This document shows, piece by piece, positions 51,997-59,832 of a stretch of 64,000 nucleotides of DNA. The notes under the pieces were generated by a model. It saw only the letters and a program-made list of their open reading frames with translations, did no database searches and was not told the origin of the DNA. The position numbers were made by a program, and so were the translations under genes. Each line of letters starts with the position of its first letter. The first letter of the stretch is position 1. Source of the DNA: an uncultured Collinsella sp. (lineage in GTDB: Bacteria > Actinomycetota > Coriobacteriia > Coriobacteriales > Coriobacteriaceae). Location of the stretch: the NCBI GenBank assembly GCA_900542905.1, contig UQPF01000006.1, forward strand, positions 1 to 64,000. The letters are read 5' to 3'.

Positions 51997-53301
51997 CTAC
52001 TTGCGCAGCGGCTTGGGCAGCGGAATGCCCGCCGCAATGGCCGCGGCGACGATCATGCAGACGATGCCCTTGAGCGGGAAGCACATGAGCAGCAAGCCCA
52101 CGACCATGACGGGCTGGCGCATGACAGCGCCCATCGTCGAGGCGGTACAGACGGCGACGCAAAAGACCGGATCGGCGCCGGTAAGGACGGCAAGGCCGTA
52201 GCCCAGGCTTACGCCCGAGAAGATAACCGGGAAGAAATGGCCGCCGCGCCAACCAAGGTTGATGAGAGCGGGCGTCAGCATGGCCTTAACAAGACCGGTC
52301 GCGATAAGCACGCCGGCGGGAATGGTCAGGTAGGTTTCCATGAGCACATCGGCCTGCGTCTCGCCGGCAAACATGGTGTAGGGCAGGACCGTACCGCAGA
52401 TGGCGAGCGCCAAACCGGCCAGCATGGCCTTGACGACAGGGCGCTCCCCTATGGCGTGGGCCAACATCTCGCTCGCATGCTCCGAAACAAAGTACAGCCA
52501 GCCACAGGCCGTACCGACGAGCGCCAGGGGAATAAGCCAGGCAAGCTCGAGGTTGCCCACCTGGGCGGCCTCGAACCTCGGCATGCCCATACCGCCGCCC
52601 ATAAGCTGGCCGAGCAGCAAATAGGTGCCCAAGCCGCCGGCAATCGCAATGCCGTAGACCACGGTCTTTTGCGCCTTGGGCAGCTTGATGGTGATCTCGT
52701 CGGACACTGAGTCCTCATCGTCGTCGGCGCCCTGGCCGTCGGCGCTGCCGGCAAGCGGCGCCACAAAGCCAAAGACGGGCGCGGTGAACAGCGCCGTCAG
52801 GGCAGCCTGGGTGCCCAGCAGCGTGAGCTCCCTAAACTCGGCGCCAAAGCGGCGCATGCGGTCGCCAACCCAGCTGCACAGGCCCGCGATGACGCCGGTC
52901 AGGCCGGCCTCCGGTCCAATACTTCCGCCAAACAGCAGCGGCAGCAATGCCGCGAGCGAAAGCTTGCCCAGATTGTCATACGGGTAGCGTCCGTCTTGTT
53001 TGACCTTGGCCATCACCTGGTTGAGGTCGTCGGTCTTGGTACCCGTAAGCTTTTCGTACAGACCGATCAGCAGGCCGCCCAGCAAGCAGACGAAAAACGG
53101 GTACGGCAGAAAGCCAAACGGGCCGCTGGCGAGCTCGGGCGAAGCAACGCCCAGCGCGTGCGGAATCTCGGTCCATAGATAGTCGATACCGTGCTCCATC
53201 GCAAAAAAGAACAGCCAGACCGCAGCGCCCGCAAACGCACCGGTCACAGCCACGCTCACTAAAAACAGCGCACGGTTTTTGGGTTTTGCCAGGTTATCCA
53301 T
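51997..53301 (-). CDS. ClC-family chloride/proton antiporter or channel
   Basis: ATG 53301 behind GGGAGGT gives 434 residues. GGSIGPEAGLTG (about residue 118) is the GxEGP-type filter and gating region, and GWRGGHFFPVIFSG near residue 345 corresponds to the GxFxP filter. About ten to twelve membrane helices. The linker around 200-215 (DGQGADDDEDSVSDE) is acidic and unusual. Possibly a fluoride or chloride exchanger; not resolvable by eye. Confidence 0.88.
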   Translation of the reverse strand: MDNLAKPKNRALFLVSVAVTGAFAGAAVWLFFFAMEHGIDYLWTEIPHALGVASPELASGPFGFLPYPFFVCLLGGLLIGLYEKLTGTKTDDLNQVMAKVKQDGRYPYDNLGKLSLAALLPLLFGGSIGPEAGLTGVIAGLCSWVGDRMRRFGAEFRELTLLGTQAALTALFTAPVFGFVAPLAGSADGQGADDDEDSVSDEITIKLPKAQKTVVYGIAIAGGLGTYLLLGQLMGGGMGMPRFEAAQVGNLELAWLIPLALVGTACGWLYFVSEHASEMLAHAIGERPVVKAMLAGLALAICGTVLPYTMFAGETQADVLMETYLTIPAGVLIATGLVKAMLTPALINLGWRGGHFFPVIFSGVSLGYGLAVLTGADPVFCVAVCTASTMGAVMRQPVMVVGLLLMCFPLKGIVCMIVAAAIAAGIPLPKPLRK

Positions 53302-53428
53302 CGGGACCTCCCGTTGGTCAAAAGCGACAAAGATAACTTTTATTGTAAGACGGGCGCAGCGCGGGCGGGCCAACCATCTGCGCTGCGAACCGCGCCGTTG
53401 GGCGCCGCACGCGCGCTAAGCCTAAGAC

Positions 53429-53962
53429 TTAACTGCCGATAATCGAGGCGATCTGGCGCAGGTCATCGGCAAAGTAGATGTCTTGCTGGCGCTGCGGACT
53501 CGATAGGCCCTTATCGATCATGTGCTCGAGCAGCGACTTGAGGTCGTTATAGTAACCGTCTAAGTTGTACAGAATGCACGGCGCGCTCAGATGTCCCAGC
53601 GACACGGCAGACATGACCTCGGCAATTTCCTCGAGCGTGCCCGTACCGCCCGGAAAGGCGATGAATGCATCGCCGAGCCCGATCATCTTGGCCTTGCGCT
53701 CGGCCATGTCGCTCGTCACGATAAGGTCGTCGATACCATCGTGCTGATACTCCGCCTCGATAAAAAAGCTTGGCTCCACGCCGGTCACGTGTCCGCCGGC
53801 ATCGAGCACGCTATCGGCAAGCGCGCCCATCAACCCTGACTTGGACCCGCCGTATACCAGCGCGTGGCCGCTGGAGCCAATCCATGTGCCGAGCTGGCGC
53901 ACCGCAGGCAGAAACGCCGGGTCGTTACCGACGCTGGCGCCCAGATATACCGTGATATTCAT
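53429..53962 (-). CDS. LOG-family (TIGR00730) Rossmann protein
   Basis: The 177-residue protein has VYLGASVGNDP, YGGSKSGLMGALADSVL and the PGGTGTLEEIAEV motif of LOG proteins, many of which are phosphoribohydrolases that release cytokinin-type bases from nucleotides. Length is normal. Its bacterial role is often unclear. It starts 128 bp upstream of the ClC gene on the same strand. Confidence 0.9.
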   Translation of the reverse strand: MNITVYLGASVGNDPAFLPAVRQLGTWIGSSGHALVYGGSKSGLMGALADSVLDAGGHVTGVEPSFFIEAEYQHDGIDDLIVTSDMAERKAKMIGLGDAFIAFPGGTGTLEEIAEVMSAVSLGHLSAPCILYNLDGYYNDLKSLLEHMIDKGLSSPQRQQDIYFADDLRQIASIIGS

Positions 53963-53998
53963 ATTATGTCCCCCTCATCGTGACGCGCGGCACCCGCT

Positions 53999-54424
53999 CT
54001 AGCGTTGACGCCGGCGATATTCGCGCACGCGGCGCGACAAGTCGGCGAGCTCATCGCGGTCGAGCTCTTCCAAATGCTCAAGATCGTCCATAAAGCGCGC
54101 CATGGTGTCCTTTTGGCGCATCTTGATGAGCGTATTGCAGTAATTCACCGCCACGCCCGTGAGCATGGCAATGTAGAAGATACTGATGATGCTCAGGACG
54201 ACGGTGATAGCGCGGGCGACCGGTGTTTCGGCCGGGATATCGCCAAAGCCGATCGTCGATACGGTCTCAAAGCTAAACCAGAGGCCATCGCCAAACGTAA
54301 GGGTCGTGGGCTCGGACAGCCAGACGGCCGTCGAGCACAGCAGGTAGAAGACAAGAAACAGGCCCGTGATGCGCGCAAAGCCAGCCTGACGCAGCACGTC
54401 GGCAAGCGTCCTCAGCCTTTTCAT
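53999..54424 (-). CDS. Two-TM potassium channel
   Basis: ATG 54424 behind GGAAGGGG gives 141 residues. Two membrane helices (about 17-37 and 68-92) flank a pore helix and the potassium filter TIGFGD (57-62). A charged helical C-terminus (DDLEHLEELDRDELADLSRRVREYRRRQR) follows. It is a minimal tetrameric ion channel without an RCK domain. Confidence 0.88.
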   Translation of the reverse strand: MKRLRTLADVLRQAGFARITGLFLVFYLLCSTAVWLSEPTTLTFGDGLWFSFETVSTIGFGDIPAETPVARAITVVLSIISIFYIAMLTGVAVNYCNTLIKMRQKDTMARFMDDLEHLEELDRDELADLSRRVREYRRRQR

Positions 54425-54493
54425 CGCAGCCCCTTCCGCAAATAGCAATCGCATTTGGTCGGTATTGTCCCACGCCTTCCCCGCAAACGGAAC

Positions 54494-54550
54494 CAGTCAT
54501 CGGGGACGCTTCTGAACGACGGGTTATGAAGGACCGCCCCCGTGGCAAAA
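54494..54550. repeat. GGGGACGTTCTT hairpin repeat, copy B (degenerate)
   Basis: CAGTCATCGGGGACGCTTCT and GAAGGACCGCCCCCGTGG form an imperfect version of the hairpin seen at 42020-42077. Confidence 0.55.
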
Positions 54551-54676
54551 CGGGATACGTTTCAATCTGCGACAAATAGGACATCCCCACAGGTCTCACG
54601 GCCCGAACGAGTATCTTGATATAGACATACCGCCCACCGCCGTGCCCGCAGCACGCAAAAAGAAAGGGAGCCCACA

Positions 54677-55156
54677 ATGTTTAGGCCTCTTCGCAGAAAA
54701 AAGCGCGCCATCACCGATAAACAGGCGCGAGAGCTGCTCGCCGATTGCAAGCGCGGCGTTTTTGCCGTCAATGGCGACGATGGTTATCCCTATGCCATTC
54801 CCGTTAACTACTTCTTTGATTCCGAACATGACAAAATTTACTTTCATGGTGCCAAGGCAGGACACAAGGTCGACGCACTCAAACGAAACGACAAAGTCTG
54901 CTTTACCGTTTATGGCAACGATTGGTATAAGGATGACGACTGGGCACCCTATGTTCAGAGCACCGTGGTTTTTGGCCGTTGTCGCCTCGTGAACGATGAC
55001 CCAGCATTTGTCGAAGATACAATCCGCCAGCTCGCCCTCAAATACTACCCTTCCGCCGAGGAGGCCGAAGAGGAGATCAAACAAAGCATAAGGGGCGTCC
55101 AGCTGTATGAAATTACGGTTGAGCACCTTTGCGGCAAGCAGATTCAAGAAAAGTAG
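54677..55156 (+). CDS. Pyridoxamine 5'-phosphate oxidase-fold flavin protein (NimA-like)
   Basis: The 159-residue protein has the split-barrel order of small FMN-binding proteins: ITDKQARELLADCKRGVFAVNGDDGYPYAIPVNYFFD, KIYFHGAKAGHKVDALKRNDKVCFTVYG and VFGRCRLVND. Members include nitroimidazole reductases (Nim), but many are uncharacterised. AAAGGGAG precedes the ATG. Confidence 0.85.
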   Translation: MFRPLRRKKRAITDKQARELLADCKRGVFAVNGDDGYPYAIPVNYFFDSEHDKIYFHGAKAGHKVDALKRNDKVCFTVYGNDWYKDDDWAPYVQSTVVFGRCRLVNDDPAFVEDTIRQLALKYYPSAEEAEEEIKQSIRGVQLYEITVEHLCGKQIQEK

Positions 55157-55191
55157 CAAACGCGGAAAACGCGCTCGCTACTCCCTGTGCC

Positions 55192-56463
55192 CTATGCGCC
55201 CGCGCACATTGACGGCGCGGGCGCACCGCAGCACCCGAACTGTGCGCCCCCTATGCCCCCAAAAACATAACGGTTCAGGCGGTCGCACGCTTCCCTTACA
55301 CGCGAAAGCGGCAGTGCTAGATTCACGCGAATGTGGCAAGGCCCGTGGAACGGACGGCCGTCCTGATAGCCCACGCCCACACGCGCGCCCTCGTCGAGCA
55401 GCCACTGAATATCGCGCCCATGCACGCGGCACCACTCCGTGCAGTCCAGGAATACCATGTACGTGCCCTGCGGGCGCGAATAGGACACGCCCTCAAAATG
55501 CTCGTCCACGTAATCGCAGAAGTAGTCAATGTTGCCCTCGATAACCTCGTTGAGCTCATCGAGCCACTCGTAGCCCTGCGGCTGGTAGGCACCGATAAGC
55601 GCGTGCATCGAAAGGACATTCATCTCGTTGTAGTGGGTCTTATTGGACACGGCGCACACGCGGTCGCGCAGCGTCTCGTTATAGATGATGTGGTAGCTTC
55701 CGACCAGGCCCGCCAGGTTAAACGTCTTGCTCGGCGCATAGAGGGCGACCGTGCGCATGCGGGCATCCTCGCTCACCGACTGCGTCGGGATATGCTTGTG
55801 GCCGGGCAAGATAATGTCGGACCAGATCTCGTCCGAGATCACCACGCAATCGTGCTGGCGATAGATGTCCATGGCGCGCTCAATCTCATCGTGCTCCCAT
55901 ACGCGGCCGCAGGGGTTATGTGGCGAGCAGAACACCGCGGCATGGACGTGGTTTTGGGTGAGTTTGCGTTCCATGTCCTCAAAGTCCATACGCCACACGC
56001 CCTGGTCGTCGAGCTTAAGCGGGCTGTGGACAATGCGATAGCCCGCGGCTTCGATGGACTTGGTAAAGCCGATGTAGGTCGGGCTGTGAACCAGCACCGC
56101 ATCGCCCGGCTGGACATACGCGCGCAGGGTCGACACGACGCCGCCCAGCACGCCGTTTTCGTAGCCGATATGCTCCGGGAGCAGGCCCTCGACGCCATTA
56201 CGGCGGCTCTGCCATTCGATGATGCGGTCGAAGTACTCGTCGCGCGGATCGAAATAGCCAAACATGGGATGCTGGGCGCGCTGAATGATGTGCTCCTGGA
56301 CCGTGGGCACCGTGGCAAAGTTCATGTCCGCCACCCACATGGGGATGCGATCGAAGCCCTCGTCAGGTACGTTCGGAGCCATGCCGGGGATCTCGCCCCA
56401 GGAGTCAACGGCGATGGCGTCCATGCCGTGACGGTCGATAAGCGAAGTAAAGTCGTATTTCAT
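55192..56463 (-). CDS. MalY/PatB-type PLP beta-C-S lyase
   Basis: The 423-residue enzyme has PMWVADMNF, ENGVLGGVVSTLRAYVQPGD, SPHNPCGRVW, ISDEIWSDI and the PLP Lys in APSKTFNLAGLVGSY, the layout of MalY/PatB cystathionine beta-lyases. It probably releases thiols or hydrogen sulfide from cystathionine or cysteine conjugates. A Cys/Gly-rich C-terminal end (GGAQFGCCGAPAPSMC, about 20 residues) is unusual and may be a degenerated extension. Confidence 0.9.
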   Translation of the reverse strand: MKYDFTSLIDRHGMDAIAVDSWGEIPGMAPNVPDEGFDRIPMWVADMNFATVPTVQEHIIQRAQHPMFGYFDPRDEYFDRIIEWQSRRNGVEGLLPEHIGYENGVLGGVVSTLRAYVQPGDAVLVHSPTYIGFTKSIEAAGYRIVHSPLKLDDQGVWRMDFEDMERKLTQNHVHAAVFCSPHNPCGRVWEHDEIERAMDIYRQHDCVVISDEIWSDIILPGHKHIPTQSVSEDARMRTVALYAPSKTFNLAGLVGSYHIIYNETLRDRVCAVSNKTHYNEMNVLSMHALIGAYQPQGYEWLDELNEVIEGNIDYFCDYVDEHFEGVSYSRPQGTYMVFLDCTEWCRVHGRDIQWLLDEGARVGVGYQDGRPFHGPCHIRVNLALPLSRVREACDRLNRYVFGGIGGAQFGCCGAPAPSMCAGA

Positions 56464-56575
56464 GCTGAGCTCCCGTGCAAAGCGGATTGTTTTGGTAGGC
56501 GTTATTGTCCACCAGCGTGGGCGATTTTGGCACGGGGTTTGGCGTTGAATTTGGCGAGCGCCATCGAATGGCTGG

Positions 56576-57322
56576 CTAGCCCCGCGCGTCGTTGACGGCG
56601 GTTACCGTCAACTTGGATCCGTCAACCGTAAACGATATGTCGAGCCCACCGTAAGCCAAGTGGTAAACGCGGTTTGGCTCGTGCTTGCTGCCCGCGCGGC
56701 GCGGATCTTGGCGAAGGACCTCGACCAGGCCGGGGAGCTTTGTGGGCGGGACCATATCCTGCAGCGCTTGCGGAAACTCTACGTCGAGCTCTTGCCACGG
56801 CGCGTCTTCAATCCAGCCGCCGGTCGCATCCGGGTGACAGTCGGCAAACGGAATGTAGGGCTTGATATCGTAGATGGGCGTGCCGTCGCGCAGGTCGGCC
56901 CCCAGCACATGAATGATGGGGCCATCGTCGGTGAGCTCGACACGATCGAGCTTGACGCAGGTGAGCCCGATGGGATTAGGGCGAAACGGACTGCGTGTGG
57001 CAAACACGCCCACGCGTTCGGCTCCGCCCAGACGCGGCGGGCGCACGGTTTTCGACCATTTTGCATTGGTGCCGGACCTGTCCTGCGACTTGGCATCGGC
57101 AGCTATGTCCTTAGCCGTGCCGCCGGGCGTTCCGTTTTCAAAGCGCCAGAGCAGCCATAGATGAGAGAAAGAGTCCAGACCCTCAACTGCAGCGTTGGAA
57201 GCAAATTCCGGCTCAAAAACGATGCGTCCCTGCAGATGGGGCGCCAAAAAGCTGTTGCGCGGGATGCCGAACTTCTGCGGCAGATCGGTATGTATGTGTG
57301 CAATAGGTTCCATGCCGGTCAT
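56576..57322 (-). CDS. trmO: tRNA (adenine-37-N6)-methyltransferase
   Basis: The 248-residue product starts MTGMEPIAHIHTDLPQKFGIPRN; an ATG three codons later is an alternative. RSPFRPNPIGLT, LDSFSHLWLLWRF and HVLGADLRDGTPIYDIKPYIPFAD are hallmarks of TrmO (YaeB/TsaA fold), which adds a methyl group to t6A-37 in threonine tRNAs. Length is normal. An in-frame extension upstream has no homology. The promoter region is shared with the divergent TipAS-like regulator gene. Confidence 0.9.
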   Translation of the reverse strand: MTGMEPIAHIHTDLPQKFGIPRNSFLAPHLQGRIVFEPEFASNAAVEGLDSFSHLWLLWRFENGTPGGTAKDIAADAKSQDRSGTNAKWSKTVRPPRLGGAERVGVFATRSPFRPNPIGLTCVKLDRVELTDDGPIIHVLGADLRDGTPIYDIKPYIPFADCHPDATGGWIEDAPWQELDVEFPQALQDMVPPTKLPGLVEVLRQDPRRAGSKHEPNRVYHLAYGGLDISFTVDGSKLTVTAVNDARG

Positions 57323-57454
57323 TGTACGGCATGGGGGCATGGGGTGTTGCGCGCAATTCTTCGCTGCGGTCCTCCGTCGTGCAACCAACGGTTGCTTGGA
57401 AGGGCATCGGCTGCCGCGTATGCTTAAGCCAACAAGCAGCAGAAAGGAGCCGTT

Positions 57455-58282
57455 ATGGCCTTTGCAGAAAAACTCATCGCCGTCCGTCGCGCCAACAACC
57501 TTACCCAAGAGCAGCTCGCCGCAAAGCTCTACGTCACGCGCCAAGCCGTAAGCCGCTGGGAGCGCGGCGAAGTCACCCCGGGCATCGACATGATGAAGCT
57601 CATTGCCGCCGTAACCGGAGAGCCACTGTCTCATCTGCTCGAAATGCCCGAGCACTATTGCCAGAGCTGCGGCATGATACTCACGCCCGACGACTGCGGC
57701 ACCGATGCTGCGGGCACCGCGACCGATCATTACTGCAAGTGGTGCTACGACCACGGCAAGTACACCTACGACACCACCATGGAATCAATGATCGAGGATT
57801 GTGCCCCGCGGCTGGCACAAAACACCGGTATGTCGCTCGACGAAGCCGTCTCGCTCATGGGCGCCGTGCTGCCACAACTGGAGCGCTGGCGCACCGTGCA
57901 GGAAAACGAGAAACGCTACGGCGCCGAGGCACGGGCACGCTATGGCGACGAGGCTATCGATGCGGCAAACGAAACATTGTTGGATATGGATCCCGAAACC
58001 TGGAATGACATGAAAGAACTTGAACGCGCGATTCTGGGCCAGCTCTCGATTGCCATGGGCATTGGCGACCCAGAGAGCAACGAGGCTCGTAAGCTTGTCG
58101 CGATGCATCGTCGCTGGATTGCTCTCAACTGGGGATGCGAGCCCCAAGACGAGGCGTACCTGGGCCTCGCCCACGGTTATCTTGCCGACCAGCGCTTTGT
58201 TGACTACTACGACAAGCCCTGCGCCACCGGAGCCACGGCGTTTCTGGTCCAGGCCATCGAGTCTTCGTTGACGCGCGCATAG
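57455..58282 (+). CDS. XRE regulator with zinc ribbon and TipAS-like drug-binding domain
   Basis: The 275-residue protein has three parts: an XRE helix-turn-helix (1-62, YVTRQAVSRWERGEVTP), a Cys-rich zinc ribbon (69-106, YCQSCGMILTPDDCG-HYCKWCYDHGKYTYD) and a C-terminal helical domain (about 150-275). NEARKLVAMHRRWI and the YLGLAHGYLADQRFVDYYDKP to ATAFLVQAIE stretch match the TipA antibiotic-recognition (TipAS) family. TipAS domains bind thiopeptides and other drugs; in TipA they are joined to a MerR head. Here the head is XRE. AAAGGAG precedes the ATG. Divergent from trmO. It is probably a drug-responsive regulator of an unknown target. Confidence 0.85.
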   Translation: MAFAEKLIAVRRANNLTQEQLAAKLYVTRQAVSRWERGEVTPGIDMMKLIAAVTGEPLSHLLEMPEHYCQSCGMILTPDDCGTDAAGTATDHYCKWCYDHGKYTYDTTMESMIEDCAPRLAQNTGMSLDEAVSLMGAVLPQLERWRTVQENEKRYGAEARARYGDEAIDAANETLLDMDPETWNDMKELERAILGQLSIAMGIGDPESNEARKLVAMHRRWIALNWGCEPQDEAYLGLAHGYLADQRFVDYYDKPCATGATAFLVQAIESSLTRA

Positions 58283-58333
58283 ACCGCGGCGGCTTTGGGT
58301 ATTTCAATCAAAACCTCAACCGATTGGAGACCT

Positions 58334-58579
58334 ATGGCTACTAATCACGAGTTCGCGCTGTACGTTATGACCGGCTGCCCGTATTGCTTAAAGGTCAAGC
58401 ACTTTTTGGCCGATAACGGCGTGACCATTCCCGAGCGCAATATCTCGACCGATTCCGATGCCGAACAGACACTCATCGCCGTCGGCGGAAAACGCCAGGT
58501 TCCCTGCCTGTTCATCGACGGCAAACCACTCTACGAATCGAGCGACATCATCGCGTGGGTGCAGGAAAACCTGCTCTAG
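58334..58579 (+). CDS. Glutaredoxin-like protein
   Basis: This 81-residue thioredoxin-fold protein has the active site CPYC (15-18) after YVMTG, RQVPCLFIDGKPLYESSDI for the cis-Pro loop and glutathione or dithiol site, and a C-terminal helix. It reduces disulfides. ATG 58334 follows GGAGA. It follows the TipAS-like gene by 51 bp. The AT-rich island starts after it. Confidence 0.88.
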   Translation: MATNHEFALYVMTGCPYCLKVKHFLADNGVTIPERNISTDSDAEQTLIAVGGKRQVPCLFIDGKPLYESSDIIAWVQENLL

Positions 58580-58616
58580 TACGCACGCTCTGTCCGTCCA
58601 GGGCCCCAACCCATAC

Positions 58617-58681
58617 GACCCAAACATGTACACCAGCATCCAAAGTCGACATTTTTCGACATCTTTGGATGCTGGCGTACA
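58617..58681 (+). repeat. 65-bp hairpin direct repeat, left copy
   Basis: The sequence has 19-bp arms (TGTACACCAGCATCCAAAG and complement, one mismatch in this copy) around AGTCGACATTTTTCGACAT-type core bases. The same 65 bp recur at 59696-59760 in the same orientation. Confidence 0.8.
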
Positions 58682-58774
58682 GCTTTTTGGTAGTCATGGA
58701 CGCTCTTGGCCGGCTAATTGTTTGAGGAGACCTTTGGATTATGGCTGTTTGACGCCTCTGGAAAGGTTTCCGAG

Positions 58775-59015
58775 AGGGCTGTGGTCAAAAAAGGGCAAAT
58801 ATGAGTACTGCTACCTGTTTAGTAGCAGCGATTTTGATCACTTCAGGAACTATTCAACGTTCCACTCGTCCGCAGACGACGTTATTTCTCCTCATATGTT
58901 CAATAAAAGTAGCTCTTAATGGGAACAAATCTCATCAGGAGCTACAATTTATAGCAAATAAATGCAACCATAATGGCAACAGTACTCATATTTGCCCTTT
59001 TTTGACCACGACCCT
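58775..59015. mobile_element. MITE-like element with 30-bp terminal inverted repeats
   Basis: 58781-58810 (beginning GTGGTCAAAAAAGGGCAAAT) and 58980-59009 are perfect 30-bp inverted repeats. Partial pairing extends to 58775 and 59015 (AGGG outside). The 169-bp interior is AT-rich and encodes nothing credible. Target-site duplications were not seen. A non-autonomous transposable element or a structured RNA gene are the main options. Confidence 0.5.
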
Positions 59016-59349
59016 CCAGGATAGTCGCTGAGAGCGACACTAAATGACAAAATCCGACACTTGAACGTTCTTATATGAGTAGCCATTGAAGGACACCTAA
59101 CGACTACTCCCATTCGCGACACGCTGTGTCGCGAATTAAGCTGGCCCCATTACCGAAGACCAGTGAGAGCTCCTGCCCAGAATCTCAATAGCTTAATAAA
59201 GGGCTCCCCTCCGGAAGTTCAATGAGCATCCAAATTCCAAGCTGAAAAGCAAAGGAGTATCGAAGCCGTCAATGCTCATTTCCTATCGAACAGGCAGGTC
59301 AAAACAAGCTAATTAGCCCGATGAACTGCTTGTATTTTTGTCTACAAAA

Positions 59350-59359
59350 TTGTATACAA
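59350..59359. promoter_or_regulatory. Palindrome TTGTATACAA at the antitoxin-like promoter
   Basis: This perfect 10-bp palindrome, within TCTACAAAATTGTATACAAA, lies 54 bp upstream of the ribbon-helix-helix gene. It is a plausible autoregulatory operator. Confidence 0.4.
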
Positions 59360-59412
59360 AAAGAGAATCCGAGAACCGGCGCTCGACATTATGTCGATCG
59401 ATAGGAGGCGCC

Positions 59413-59679
59413 ATGGATGCTAAGCAGCTCGAAAAGATGATGGGGTTTGCTCCCGGAGAGTTGAAGAAAGCCGCGGAAGCCTACGAAAAAGATGAGTGGC
59501 CGAAAGGTCACACCATCAAGTTGGGAAGGCCACCAATCTCCGATGAGCCGAGCGTCGTTATATCAGCACGTGTGGGCGAATCGATTCTTGAGGCGTTTGA
59601 CGAAAAAGCCAAACGCCATGGGCAAACACGCACGGAGCGGCTCAGAGAGCTCATTACACTTGATGCACTGATTGCCTAG
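59413..59679 (+). CDS. Orphan ribbon-helix-helix (CopG-like) antitoxin-type protein
   Basis: ATG 59413 follows TAGGAGG and gives 88 residues. An N-terminal helical part (MDAKQLEKMMGFAPGELKKA) and WPKGHTIKLGRPPI lead to a C-terminal ribbon-helix-helix (about 52-85: VVISARVGESILEAFDEKAKRHGQTRTERLRELI). Such proteins are usually antitoxins that bind their own promoter. No toxin gene is next to it, so it is an orphan. It sits inside the island between the two 65-bp repeats, 16 bp before the right copy. Confidence 0.75.
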   Translation: MDAKQLEKMMGFAPGELKKAAEAYEKDEWPKGHTIKLGRPPISDEPSVVISARVGESILEAFDEKAKRHGQTRTERLRELITLDALIA

Positions 59680-59695
59680 GCCCGCTCCCCCGTCG

Positions 59696-59760
59696 GACCC
59701 AAACATGTACACCAGCATCCAAAGTCGACATTTTTCGACATCTTTGGATGCTGGTGTACA
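59696..59760 (+). repeat. 65-bp hairpin direct repeat, right copy
   Basis: Differs from the left copy (58617-58681) at one position only by eye; here the 19-bp stem is perfect. It closes the island. Confidence 0.8.
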
Positions 59761-59773
59761 TGTTTTTGCTACA

Positions 59774-59832
59774 TAGTCGTTGGGGACGTCCTTAAATGAC
59801 CAGTCGTTAAAGAACGCCCCCGATGACTAGTT
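59774..59832. repeat. GGGGACGTTCTT hairpin repeat, copy C
   Basis: TAGTCGTTGGGGACGTCCTT and AAAGAACGCCCCCGATGACT form an imperfect hairpin of the 42020 family. Its right end overlaps the stop of the Dus gene. Confidence 0.65.

Larger units (their letters stand above)
58580..59412. other. Gene-poor AT-rich island, left part
   Basis: This is the longest stretch without a convincing gene. It is visibly poorer in G+C than the surroundings. It holds the left 65-bp hairpin direct repeat (58617-58681) and a MITE-like element (58775-59015). Other open frames, such as the 76-codon frame at 58801-59031, have no ribosome site and lie inside the inverted repeat, so I take them as chance. Confidence 0.6.

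Noticed and set aside
58801..59031. 76-codon open frame in the island
   Set aside because: It begins inside one arm of the inverted repeat and ends just past the other, with no ribosome site.
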